Source: a virus. Taken from it: 34,056 nt of DNA. Position numbers and translations under genes: made by a program. The notes beneath the pieces were generated by a model. It saw nothing but the letters and a program-made list of their open reading frames with translations, made no database searches and was not told where the DNA came from. Shown in pieces: positions 20,637 to 28,106 of the stretch; the stretch's first letter is position 1, and each line of letters opens with the position of its first letter. The stretch is taken from positions 1 through 34,056 of the IMG/VR virus record IMGVR_UViG_3300008116_000143; one strand, 5' to 3'.

Positions 20637-21109
20637 TTTTTAGTCGCTTCTGTTAGCAATTGTTTCTGGCTAACTTCAGCGGCTGATTCATCTACAATAT
20701 CAATTTTCTTAGCTGGAATTAACTTAGACATATTTTCCAGCGTAACTTTAAGCATTCCATTAACCAGGGATGCATTCTTAACCTCAACAGAATCAGCTAG
20801 TTTAAACGAGCGAGAAAACGATCTCTCCGCAATACCTTTGTACACATAGTCGCTATCATCAGAATGTGATGCACCGGAGATCTTCAGAGTATCCCCTGAT
20901 AAATCAATGTCTATATCGGCTTTACTGAAACCGGCAACGGCCATCTCAATAGTGTACTTTCCCTCATCAACCTTCTTAATATTGTAAGGAGGCCAGTTAG
21001 GGATTGTTTTTGCGACGTTATTTTGCAAAGTAGCTAGATCATTCCAAAGACGATCAAAACCAATAAAATTACGTTCGAAGTCCTTAAAAAAGGGTACTGT
21101 AGCGTTCAT
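20633..21109 (-). CDS. Hsp20 small heat-shock protein
   Basis: The 158 residues carry an alpha-crystallin domain (about 45-135): YTIEMAVAGFSKADIDIDLS, LKISGASHSDDSD, the FSRSFKLADSV strand and the signature NGMLKVTLEN (GxLxVxLE type). Small heat-shock proteins prevent aggregation by binding unfolded proteins and are frequent in T4-like phages of aquatic bacteria. They may help particle assembly or protect host proteins. The gene is transcribed with the 78-residue gene upstream from the 21415-21443 promoter. Confidence 0.9.
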   Translation of the reverse strand: MNATVPFFKDFERNFIGFDRLWNDLATLQNNVAKTIPNWPPYNIKKVDEGKYTIEMAVAGFSKADIDIDLSGDTLKISGASHSDDSDYVYKGIAERSFSRSFKLADSVEVKNASLVNGMLKVTLENMSKLIPAKKIDIVDESAAEVSQKQLLTEATKK

Positions 21110-21119
21110 AGTAAACTCC

Positions 21120-21356
21120 TTAAGCTGCTGCTTTGTAAGGTTTTAGAGCTTTATCGAAAGCACTAAAAAAGTCATATTTAGAAGCAACATCGATAAGATC
21201 TTCAACTGCTGCAATTGACTGACGCGCAAATTGAGCTTGAGCGTTTACAAATTGCTGAAGAGGCTCTCGAACCGTTTCTTCTTTTACAAAGGTGTTAAGG
21301 AATTGAGTTTTGGCGTATTGATCAGAATCAACAGCCGAAGAAAGATATGTGTTCAT
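21120..21356 (-). CDS. Small helical, weakly phasin-like protein
   Basis: The 78 residues include LQQFVNAQAQFARQSIAAVE and DLIDVASKYDFFSAFDKALK. The helical, alanine-rich pattern is reminiscent of short phasin-type proteins but this likeness is weak. It is the first gene after the regA terminator and has its own promoter, with AAAGGAG before the ATG. It is co-transcribed with hsp20. Confidence 0.6.
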   Translation of the reverse strand: MNTYLSSAVDSDQYAKTQFLNTFVKEETVREPLQQFVNAQAQFARQSIAAVEDLIDVASKYDFFSAFDKALKPYKAAA

Positions 21357-21382
21357 GTGTTCTCCTTTGAACTAAGCGAGTT

Positions 21383-21412
21383 AAAAAATACCGACCCTAT
21401 TGGCATCGGTAT
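21383..21412 (-). terminator. Terminator after regA overlapping a promoter
   Basis: On the minus strand ATACCGA and TCGGTAT form a 7-bp stem around an 11-base loop, followed by a run of six T. It ends the gp45-regA transcript. The 5' arm begins only a few bases after the -10 element of the 21415-21443 promoter, so RNA begun there carries little or only part of the 5' arm and should escape termination. Confidence 0.7.
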
Positions 21413-21414
21413 AT

Positions 21415-21443
21415 TATATATACCCTTTTGGGGTAAAAATCAA
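21415..21443 (-). promoter_or_regulatory. Sigma70-like promoter for the hsp20 operon
   Basis: TTGATT (21438-21443) begins immediately after the regA stop codon. TATATA lies 17 bases on (21415-21420), with TATAAT at 21413-21418 as an overlapping alternative. The AGTTGATTT start matches the shared -35 motif, although the following TAATT is replaced by TTACC. Confidence 0.6.
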
Positions 21444-21842
21444 CTATTTTTTACGTCCTATGTTGTACTTAGATACTAGTTCCCAATCGTCCTTTTCTTT
21501 GTATGGAAGGACTTTAATCTGGGATAAAAGAGCAACAGGCTCTCTAGTTTTAGAAGGGTCTATTAATTGTACCAGGCCCCACTCGGCAACCAGGTTAGCA
21601 ATAGTATTCCTTCTTCCTTTATCTTCTTCTGAAAAATTAGATGGTTTTCCATCTAACATAAACAATTCTTTAAAATGCACAATATAATACCTACCCTGCT
21701 TATGAAGGATATGGCATGACTGATACAATTTTCTGTCTTTTCTAGACGCTACACCAATTCTCGTCAGAGTTTCTCTGATCTTTAAGAAGTCATCCTCGCT
21801 TACGAGTCTTACCTCTACCAACGAATCTATAATGCTCATCAT
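21444..21842 (-). CDS. regA: RegA translational repressor
   Basis: The 132 residues are clearly homologous to T4 RegA (122 residues): DDFLKIRETLTRIGVASRKD, KLYQSCHILHKQGRYYIVHF, KELFMLDGKP, then EWGLVQLI and WELVSKYNIG. RegA binds mRNA at ribosome-binding sites of early genes and blocks their translation, including its own. The position after gp62 is conserved with T4. The start overlaps the gp62 stop (ATGATGA). Confidence 0.95.
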   Translation of the reverse strand: MMSIIDSLVEVRLVSEDDFLKIRETLTRIGVASRKDRKLYQSCHILHKQGRYYIVHFKELFMLDGKPSNFSEEDKGRRNTIANLVAEWGLVQLIDPSKTREPVALLSQIKVLPYKEKDDWELVSKYNIGRKK

Positions 21843-22219
21843 CCACCTTTTTGTAATTTTATTTTTATAGTATGGATTTGTTCGGAGGAGAGAATGTCTA
21901 GAGCTTGTGCGGCCTTTGCATTACTATAGCCAAAATATTCTTTTACTGCATCTAGATCATTACTATCCTGCTTCTTCACCCATTTTGCAAATCGCTTGGC
22001 GGGCCGTATACTATTTAGCATATAGTAAAATTGCATTTTATTATCTAGATTAGCGTTCATATTCATCTCATTAGCATAAAGAACAGTATCTTTAAAGTAC
22101 GAGAAGGATCTATTAGAGTACCACGGACTATAGCCGTCCTCCATAAGCTTTGGATTATCAGGATCTTTCATGATATCTTTACCGCTATTAATGGCGTTAA
22201 TGTAATCAAATGGGTTCAT
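21839..22219 (-). CDS. 62: Clamp-loader small subunit gp62
   Basis: The 126 residues begin MNPFDYINAINSGKDIMKDP and include SPWYSNRSFSYFKDTVLYAN, NLDNKMQFYYMLNSIRPAKR and EYFGYSNAKAAQAL. These blocks match the short gp62 proteins of T4-like phages (T4 gp62 has 187 residues, so this is shorter). With gp44 it loads the gp45 clamp. It is ATGA-coupled to the AAA ATPase upstream and to regA downstream. Confidence 0.85.
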   Translation of the reverse strand: MNPFDYINAINSGKDIMKDPDNPKLMEDGYSPWYSNRSFSYFKDTVLYANEMNMNANLDNKMQFYYMLNSIRPAKRFAKWVKKQDSNDLDAVKEYFGYSNAKAAQALDILSSEQIHTIKIKLQKGG

Positions 22220-23439
22220 ATAAATCCAATCTTACTCTCTCTCGGCTTATGAGTGTTGCGTTGCTGGAAGAATATTTCAGCTAATGAGTAAGTGTCTGTA
22301 TCCGGAGTTGGTTTAAACTCAATATTTAATCGGGTGGCGAGTTTCTCTGCTTGCCCTTTAGTGTAGTTATCAAAGTGAAGGATATCAAAGCATCGTCCTG
22401 GGCGAGTTAAGGCAGGGTCAATATCTTTAATCGACGGGAGGTTAGTAGAAAAAATTAACTTCTTTCCTTTCATAGTAATTAGACCGTCACCTACGTTAAG
22501 AAAACGATGCATCATATGATTACCATCTTTTCTTGACTTAAGAAAGTTATCAGCATCTTCAATAACCATAACGCCTGAATCGGCCTCAATAAATCTAGCG
22601 AAGATGTAATCTTTGTCTAGAATTTTTTCATCGTAAGTAACCATTGCATTCTTTCCGGAATGAAATAGTAGTCCGCGAATAAAAGTAGTTTTACCGGTTC
22701 CAGGAGGTCCAATAAGAAGTAAAATAGACGCTGATGATTCTAAAAACCTATCGTAATAGTCTGTAATTTCTTCTCTATCTAAAAAAGGGTACATTTCAGT
22801 CACGGGAAGCTTCTCCCCAGTAAGAGGAATCTCTACCGAGCTTCCATCTCCACCGTATACCCACTCTACAGTACAAGAAGCAATAGTAAACTTCTGCGAT
22901 AGTAAATCATATTCTCTCTCTACAAATTCTTTAGTGCCATATAACTTCACCGTAATGCTGGTGTTACTAATAGCATAGTCAATAAATCCCTCTACATCCT
23001 TCTTAATAAGAATGCCTGCTAGATCACCAAACTCTACTACCTGCCATTCATCTCCAGAGGCTCGAGTATGCTTTCGCCACTCAACATCAGAGCAAACAAA
23101 GTTCTCTTCTTTTTGATATGTACTTTCTAAAAGTTCACTCGTTCTATAATCTAAAAGTTTTGAGAGGTAATGATCATTAAGAGATGTTCCTGCTAGGAAA
23201 AATTCATCTCTACTTTCTACTTTAGAGAGGGCTTCGCTTTCTGCATTCATATATTTTTTATGTGCTCCATCATAATGTTTTCTTTCATCAAAAAGACACT
23301 TTTCTGTAGAAGACATGTCCCATGGTTGTTTTCTTCTTACAGATTTTCGCCTTACTCTTTTTCTTCTTAAAAGTCGAGATAAAGATTTAGGAGAATATTC
23401 TTGTACTTCCTCTATAATACTTTTTACAAAATCTCTCAT
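22216..23439 (-). CDS. BCS1-like AAA ATPase inserted between gp44 and gp62
   Basis: The 407-residue protein has a very basic N-terminus (RLLRRKRVRRKSVRRK), a mixed alpha/beta region and an AAA domain near 230-370. Walker A is LLIGPPGTGKTTFIRG, Walker B GVMVIEDAD, sensor 1 LIFSTNLP, and the arginine finger motif is DPALTRPGRC. The arrangement resembles BCS1/FtsH-class AAA proteins, not clamp loaders. It is ATGA-coupled on both sides within the clamp-loader operon, an unusual place. A role in remodelling replication complexes is possible. The basic N-terminus could bind DNA. Confidence 0.75.
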   Translation of the reverse strand: MRDFVKSIIEEVQEYSPKSLSRLLRRKRVRRKSVRRKQPWDMSSTEKCLFDERKHYDGAHKKYMNAESEALSKVESRDEFFLAGTSLNDHYLSKLLDYRTSELLESTYQKEENFVCSDVEWRKHTRASGDEWQVVEFGDLAGILIKKDVEGFIDYAISNTSITVKLYGTKEFVEREYDLLSQKFTIASCTVEWVYGGDGSSVEIPLTGEKLPVTEMYPFLDREEITDYYDRFLESSASILLLIGPPGTGKTTFIRGLLFHSGKNAMVTYDEKILDKDYIFARFIEADSGVMVIEDADNFLKSRKDGNHMMHRFLNVGDGLITMKGKKLIFSTNLPSIKDIDPALTRPGRCFDILHFDNYTKGQAEKLATRLNIEFKPTPDTDTYSLAEIFFQQRNTHKPRESKIGFI

Positions 23440-24374
23440 TTAAACTCACACTCAACCATCAGTTCAGTTAAACAAGCAACAATATTAACTTCTTGATCGG
23501 CTACAAACGCAGCTTTATATTGATAGTCAGCAATGATAAGAACCATCTGCGGGATAGAAGAGGGTTTAAGATATACTGATGCAGTATCGTATAACTTTCT
23601 AAAGAACGTTGTGCTATCTATATCTAGATTTTCTCCAGCCCACTTTCTGATACCTGTAAAGTTTTTATCCTTTAACATCTCGGTTAACTCTTTTAACTTT
23701 TCATCTTGAAAGCTAGAAAGAATACCTGTATCTATTTTACCCATAGCGCTATAGCGCTGTAGTTCGTTAAGTACTCGTCTGAAATCAGGAAAGTATTTTT
23801 TTACTACTTCGGCAACTGCTTTAGGGTCAGAATCAACTCCCTCTTTTTTTAAAATATCCATTACGCGCTTGTAAAATACAGAAGCGAGCTCGGGCTTATC
23901 TTGCTGTGATATTTTAAATTCTACTATGCTACATCTAGAGTGTAGTTCAGGAATGATTCGATTTTTATAATTACAAGTTAAAATAAACCCGCAGTTCTTA
24001 GAATATTCTTCCATAAAATTTCTAAGAGCAGGTTGAGTAGAGTTAGGATTGAGGTAATCGGCCTCGTCTAGAATAACATATTTCCTCCCTCCAGTGAGAG
24101 ACACGGAAGAAGCGAAAGCTACTATCTCTGTTCTCAACGTATCAATATTACCATATAATGACCCGTTAATAATCATGTAATTACATCCAAGCTCCTCCAT
24201 CATCGCTCTAGCAATAGTAGTCTTTCCCATTCCTGCGCGCCCAGTAAGCAGCAGGTTAGGAATATTTTCTTGCTCGACGAAAGTTTGAAAGGTCTTTTTT
24301 AAATCGGCAGGAAGTATAACTTCACTGATTGAGCGGGGTCGATATTTTTCAACCCATAGAAAGTCTTCAAGCAT
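23436..24374 (-). CDS. 44: Clamp-loader large subunit gp44
   Basis: The 312-residue AAA+ ATPase (T4 gp44: 319) begins LWVEKYRPRSISEVILP, with Walker A LLTGRAGMGKTTIARA, Walker B KYVILDEADYLNP, sensor and SRC motif ELHSRCSIVEF. It opens and loads the gp45 clamp with gp62. It is separated from gp45 by the FkbM-like methyltransferase and from gp62 by the BCS1-like ATPase, whereas T4 has all three adjacent. Confidence 0.95.
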   Translation of the reverse strand: MLEDFLWVEKYRPRSISEVILPADLKKTFQTFVEQENIPNLLLTGRAGMGKTTIARAMMEELGCNYMIINGSLYGNIDTLRTEIVAFASSVSLTGGRKYVILDEADYLNPNSTQPALRNFMEEYSKNCGFILTCNYKNRIIPELHSRCSIVEFKISQQDKPELASVFYKRVMDILKKEGVDSDPKAVAEVVKKYFPDFRRVLNELQRYSAMGKIDTGILSSFQDEKLKELTEMLKDKNFTGIRKWAGENLDIDSTTFFRKLYDTASVYLKPSSIPQMVLIIADYQYKAAFVADQEVNIVACLTELMVECEFK

Positions 24375-24381
24375 AATATCC

Positions 24382-24951
24382 TCATGTCAAATATCCAAAT
24401 ACATCTTCACTATCATACCAACAATTATAGCCTTTACTTTTTAATATATCAAGCAAAGTAGTCAGATCTATGAACTTATGTTCGATTTTTAATATTTCTG
24501 GTTTAACTAACCAATCAAACCCTTCTAGTACTTCTAATTCGTGACCTTCCACATCTAATTTTAAAATTCCTATTTTTTCTATACTGAATTTTTTTACTAA
24601 AGAGTCTAGCTGCCATGTTTTTACTGTTGTTGTTTTAACATTACCTAAATTATGGCCGAGAGTTTTATTTTTATCAATCAGACGGCTTGAACGGGTTTCA
24701 AGGTGACTAATTCCCCTGATCCATCTAGCATTTTCTGTTCCCGGTTCAACATATTTTAATTGAAGTTCTCCCTCCCTATTCGAAAGGGCGCCTTGAAGAA
24801 CTACTACATTCTCAAAATCTTTAAATGAATCACTAAGTTTGCTAGCATAATATGGAACAGGCTCAACAAAAATAGTTTTATGTTGGGGATTAGGATTAAT
24901 ATTATCGAAATCGCATGCACCGACTTCGATGTCCCACGTAACATTATTCAA
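24382..24951 (-). CDS. FkbM-type methyltransferase inserted between gp45 and gp44
   Basis: The 189 residues fit the FkbM SAM-dependent methyltransferase family. A shortened VTWDIEVGACDF replaces the usual glycine-rich motif I, then come TIFVEPVPYYASKL, VVLQGALSNREGELQL, and the strongly conserved IGILKLDVEGHELEVLEGF. No ATG is available. Translation probably starts at TTG 24951 (GGAGG 12 bases upstream), overlapping the gp45 stop. Members methylate hydroxyls of sugars or small molecules. The N-terminus is slightly short for the family and the substrate is unknown. Confidence 0.75.
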   Translation of the reverse strand: MNNVTWDIEVGACDFDNINPNPQHKTIFVEPVPYYASKLSDSFKDFENVVVLQGALSNREGELQLKYVEPGTENARWIRGISHLETRSSRLIDKNKTLGHNLGNVKTTTVKTWQLDSLVKKFSIEKIGILKLDVEGHELEVLEGFDWLVKPEILKIEHKFIDLTTLLDILKSKGYNCWYDSEDVFGYLT

Positions 24952-25597
24952 AGACAGAACTTGCCTCCGTCGCTACCCAATAAGTTACGGTCTTGCCTTG
25001 AAGTTCGGCTAGACCCTTCTTAGAGATTTTAACTTTATAGGAGTCACTAATAAGTTTAAGATTGTTATCTTTAATAATTACTTTAAACTTAGAGGTTGTA
25101 GAGCCTACCTTTACCTTGAACGTATCACTGCTAGGATTCTTAGTATTTACAGTTTCAAGATAGATGCTTTCACCTGTACCAGAAATAGCAACCTCACTAT
25201 ACTTTAAAACGGCCATTGCCTTTAACAGGCTATTTAATGTTGACTCCGGTAAGTCAAACTCAATATCAAACTCTGGTAGTTTAAGTTCTTTTTGTGGATA
25301 GACTATTAATGATTCTTCACCAAATGTATAGCTCACAGATTGATCATCTTTCATAATCTCGAGATGATTGTCTTTTACATCTAGTGTAGGAGTATCAAAC
25401 AATGACATTACACTAAGAAACTTACTTAACTCAGCAATAGCAAACTGCTTTGGTATTGTCTCTGTAATGGTAGCCTTAGCGATAATCGTTTGTACAGGTG
25501 ACATCGTGGTGATACTATTACCCTCCTTGAATACAATAGAAGGGTTAATAGTAGAAAAGTTTTTCAAAATATTTAAAGTGCGATTCTCAAATTGCAT
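24944..25597 (-). CDS. 45: Sliding clamp gp45
   Basis: The 217-residue protein (T4 gp45: 228) begins MQFENRTLNILKNFSTINPS and contains the strands TIIAKATITETIPKQFAIAE, LSVMSLFDTPTLDV and KVIIKDNNLKLISDSYKVKI, ending VTYWVATEASS. It is the trimeric processivity clamp for gp43 and, in T4, the mobile activator of late transcription. AAGGAAGG precedes the ATG. It begins the clamp/clamp-loader operon. Confidence 0.95.
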   Translation of the reverse strand: MQFENRTLNILKNFSTINPSIVFKEGNSITTMSPVQTIIAKATITETIPKQFAIAELSKFLSVMSLFDTPTLDVKDNHLEIMKDDQSVSYTFGEESLIVYPQKELKLPEFDIEFDLPESTLNSLLKAMAVLKYSEVAISGTGESIYLETVNTKNPSSDTFKVKVGSTTSKFKVIIKDNNLKLISDSYKVKISKKGLAELQGKTVTYWVATEASSVFE

Positions 25598-25612
25598 GAT
25601 ATAGACCTTCCT

Positions 25613-26479
25613 TTAGATCTTTTTAACTACTTGCTTTTTATCCTTCTTCATAAGCCCTGCATCGGCGGTAGCAGAAGCACCAATCTGCGCTAGATCAAGT
25701 AAACTTCCTCCAAATACATAGCTACCAACGTGCTGCAACTTCATCCAAGGGCAGAACCATACTTTCATTCCAGCCTTTGCTGCATGGTAACAGAAGTTAT
25801 AGTCCTCAGACAAGTAGCGCTTTGAATCAGGATCAATAATACAATCAAAATAAGCCATAATTTCTCGGCTTCCATCAAAATGCTCAGTACGTATATGATC
25901 TGGTTTATAACTTAGTTCAGGATACGCTTTAGCATACTGCTCGAACGTCTTTCTACGTGCCATAAAGAACCCCGTACCAATTTCTAATACTTCTACTGGT
26001 TCACCTAGAGGAATTTCTCTCTGCGAATGTTTAGGGTTAAACACATAGTCGCCAACATACTTCTCTAAATCATTAGGATTCTCATCTGCAAAACCTTTGT
26101 CTACTGCAACCTTAATTTTCTCCCACGAAATACACTTCTTAGGATATGGACCTCCCATAACATCATAAGGTGTATCATCATCCATTAATGCAAGCATTGC
26201 AATAACGTCTTGTGGATTAAATCCAATATCTGAATCAATAAACATTAAATGTGTGGCGTCCGATCGCATAAACTCATCTACACAATAGTTACGTGCGCGA
26301 GTAATAAGCGATTCATTAAACAGGTAGTATAGTTGAAGAGGGATCTGATATTTTGCACAGAATGCCGATAGGTCAGCAATAGAGCGGGTATACATCCCTG
26401 CACACTGCCCACCGTACATTGGCGTAGCAACGAACAGTTTTTTCTTTTGTAGGTCTTCAATTTTAATTTCAAGTTTCAT
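25613..26479 (-). CDS. Glycosyltransferase (GT-A fold)
   Basis: The 288-residue protein shows a GT2/Anp1-like nucleotide-sugar fold: LFVATPMYGGQCAGMYTRSI, the DSD metal motif in LMFIDSDIGFNPQDV, and the acceptor-site region RYLSEDYNFCYHAAKAGMKV followed by WMKLQHVG. Phages use such enzymes to glycosylate DNA bases, host surface sugars or proteins. The gene lies just after the nucleotide cassette and before gp45. A role in decorating a modified base is possible, but it could equally act on another acceptor. Confidence 0.75.
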   Translation of the reverse strand: MKLEIKIEDLQKKKLFVATPMYGGQCAGMYTRSIADLSAFCAKYQIPLQLYYLFNESLITRARNYCVDEFMRSDATHLMFIDSDIGFNPQDVIAMLALMDDDTPYDVMGGPYPKKCISWEKIKVAVDKGFADENPNDLEKYVGDYVFNPKHSQREIPLGEPVEVLEIGTGFFMARRKTFEQYAKAYPELSYKPDHIRTEHFDGSREIMAYFDCIIDPDSKRYLSEDYNFCYHAAKAGMKVWFCPWMKLQHVGSYVFGGSLLDLAQIGASATADAGLMKKDKKQVVKKI

Positions 26480-26481
26480 TA

Positions 26482-26976
26482 TTACGCTCCATATTTTTTA
26501 TCATGTTCTTTTCCAATACCATATGACCCATCGTACATTGTAAGTGCTTCGGCGTTAAAGCTCAAGTATTGTCCAATGCGAGTACCTTTCTTAATCTTCG
26601 CTGGACCCACCGTAACGTGCATAACGCCTGCCATAACACCATGATAGCCAGAGTCGTAAAGGCCTCAAGTAATAAAGCAGCCGTTCCGATTAAGAGTGCT
26701 ACGAGTAATAACCCAGCCAGCTTCACCCTCACCGACGTTGATGATGTTTTCCATGACAACCTCGTAGTGACCAGGGTCCAGGAAATAGAATCCTTCGCTG
26801 TCTGGTAATAACTCTTCAGTTCCTCTATGGGTCTTAGTTTCATTTGTCACCTCAAATACATTAGGTAAAATTTTAAATACCTTTCCAAGCCTCAAATCGA
26901 CAGCATTAGGCTGGCTGTCTCCATTACAAACATTTGATAAAGTACTTTTGGAATTAGGTCCGAGTATGTGCTTCAT
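26482..26976 (-). pseudogene. dUTPase/dCTP-deaminase-like gene with in-frame TGA
   Basis: The frame encodes 103 residues (MKHILGPNSKSTLSNVCNGD ... GWVITRSTLNRNGCFIT), then a TGA at 26665-26667. It continues in the same frame for 60 more codons (GLYDSGYHGVMAGVMHVTVG ... GIGKEHDKKYGA) to a TAA at 26482-26484. The whole 164-codon frame looks like one member of the dUTPase/dCTP deaminase superfamily: QPNAVDLRLG, RSTLNRNG and GLYDSGYHG are its motifs. The TGA replaces the residue before Gly in 'ITSGLYDSGY'-like sequences, probably serine (TCA to TGA). The downstream part shows no decay. Options are readthrough, recent mutation or sequencing error. Confidence 0.75.
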
Positions 26977-27624
26977 TCATTCTCCAAAATAATAAGGATT
27001 TTCAACAGTTTCAAATTTAGCTTTTGCGATCAGTCGGTTTCGATTGAAATCAATCTTACTAACGACGTTAGGTGTGGTTTCTATACTTCCTTCAAACTTA
27101 GTAGAGGAAATATTCAACTCATGATCTAAGTACATGGGCGAAATTTCGTTACGAAAAAGATTCAGCGAAAGGTCGTCCCGATCATAATACAGGCAGCTAA
27201 AAGTACCGTCAAATTCATTCAACTCATCAAAACTCGTTCGAACACTTTCTAACATCTGCATTGTGTCCCACGATGTATTATACTTAGCTGCTTTCCCCTT
27301 GATAACTTCAGCTTTTATAATACCATTGTGCCACAGCGCTTTGTTTGGCCATGTTTGATATTTCTCTGTAATAACGGCAGGATGAATAGATTGCTCCGAG
27401 CGCATTTCGGTTGTAGGGGCCTGTACATGAACTATACCGTAATTGTTATGAGGTATTATATGCCTAGTTAAATCTATAGTTCCAAGTTTTTTTACTTCAA
27501 CAGTTAAAATACCTGTTGTAATATTATAGAGGGAGAAAGAATAAGAATGAGAACCTCTATAAGAATTAAGAGCTACAAGCTCTCTTAATGTATCAATATT
27601 CTTTGATCCGATGATTGCGCACAT
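26977..27624 (-). CDS. Class II glutamine amidotransferase domain protein
   Basis: The 215-residue protein starts Met-Cys, so cysteine 2 becomes the N-terminal nucleophile of an Ntn-type glutaminase. The fold motifs are MCAIIGSKN, LNSYRGSHSYSF (the RG substrate loop), NNYGIVHVQAPT and ALWHNGIIKAE (resembling 'L.HNGEIyN'). There is no synthetase or transferase domain, so a partner must use the ammonia. The gene overlaps the HAD gene by 40 bases and lies two genes after queC. The amidotransferase domain fused to QueC (Gat-QueC) makes archaeosine, so a similar partnership is possible here. Confidence 0.75.
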   Translation of the reverse strand: MCAIIGSKNIDTLRELVALNSYRGSHSYSFSLYNITTGILTVEVKKLGTIDLTRHIIPHNNYGIVHVQAPTTEMRSEQSIHPAVITEKYQTWPNKALWHNGIIKAEVIKGKAAKYNTSWDTMQMLESVRTSFDELNEFDGTFSCLYYDRDDLSLNLFRNEISPMYLDHELNISSTKFEGSIETTPNVVSKIDFNRNRLIAKAKFETVENPYYFGE

Positions 27625-28106
27625 AATATACCTTTCTCAAGCATGCAGTTAATTTCTATTATAGTTGATTTTGCATTTTTGTGCAAGATTGCATACCCTC
27701 CCGCAGCTTTAAAAGGATCTATACATGCTTCAGAATCGTCAATTAGTAAGGTATTTTCAAATGCGTAATTTGCTTTCTCTTTTTTAGTAAGAGTGAAATT
27801 ATAGTTAAGAGATTCAAACCCTTTATTTTCTAGCCAGAGTATTTTTTGAGCTACTACTAGACTAGAGTTAAATTTATCTGATGCACAGGAGAGTATTTCA
27901 ATGTTAACTTTTAGTCCACTGAGGCCTTGTACAAGAAGAAGGGCATCGGCACACATTGGTAGATTGGCAAATCCTTTTCTATCCACAAAATCAAACCAAT
28001 TATTTTTGTTAGGATCATCTCTGCAATTACATCCATAAATGCTTGAGTAATGCTTATCGAAGTCAGCAATGACCCCGTCCATATCTAAGTAAATAGTATC
28101 AATCAT
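27585..28106 (-). CDS. HAD-family 5'-nucleotidase-like protein
   Basis: The 173 residues show motif I YLDMDGVIADFD, a motif II region EILSCASDKF, Lys in TLTKKEKANY and motif IV LLIDDSEACI. This matches the 5'(3')-deoxyribonucleotidase-like HAD proteins of phages, which dephosphorylate nucleotides. The start overlaps the queC stop as ATGA, placing it in the deazaguanine/nucleotide operon. Confidence 0.8.
   Translation of the reverse strand: MIDTIYLDMDGVIADFDKHYSSIYGCNCRDDPNKNNWFDFVDRKGFANLPMCADALLLVQGLSGLKVNIEILSCASDKFNSSLVVAQKILWLENKGFESLNYNFTLTKKEKANYAFENTLLIDDSEACIDPFKAAGGYAILHKNAKSTIIEINCMLEKGILCAQSSDQRILIH

Noticed and set aside
26665-26667. Genome-wide reassignment of TGA
   Set aside because: Many neighbouring genes end with TGA in ATGA overlaps and would run on into the next gene if TGA were read as an amino acid.
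26562-26843. 93-codon minus-strand frame overlapping the dUTPase-like gene
   Set aside because: It lies out of frame over the recognisable dUTPase-like motifs, which continue beyond the TGA in the original frame. Its hydrophobic content is a by-product of the other frame.
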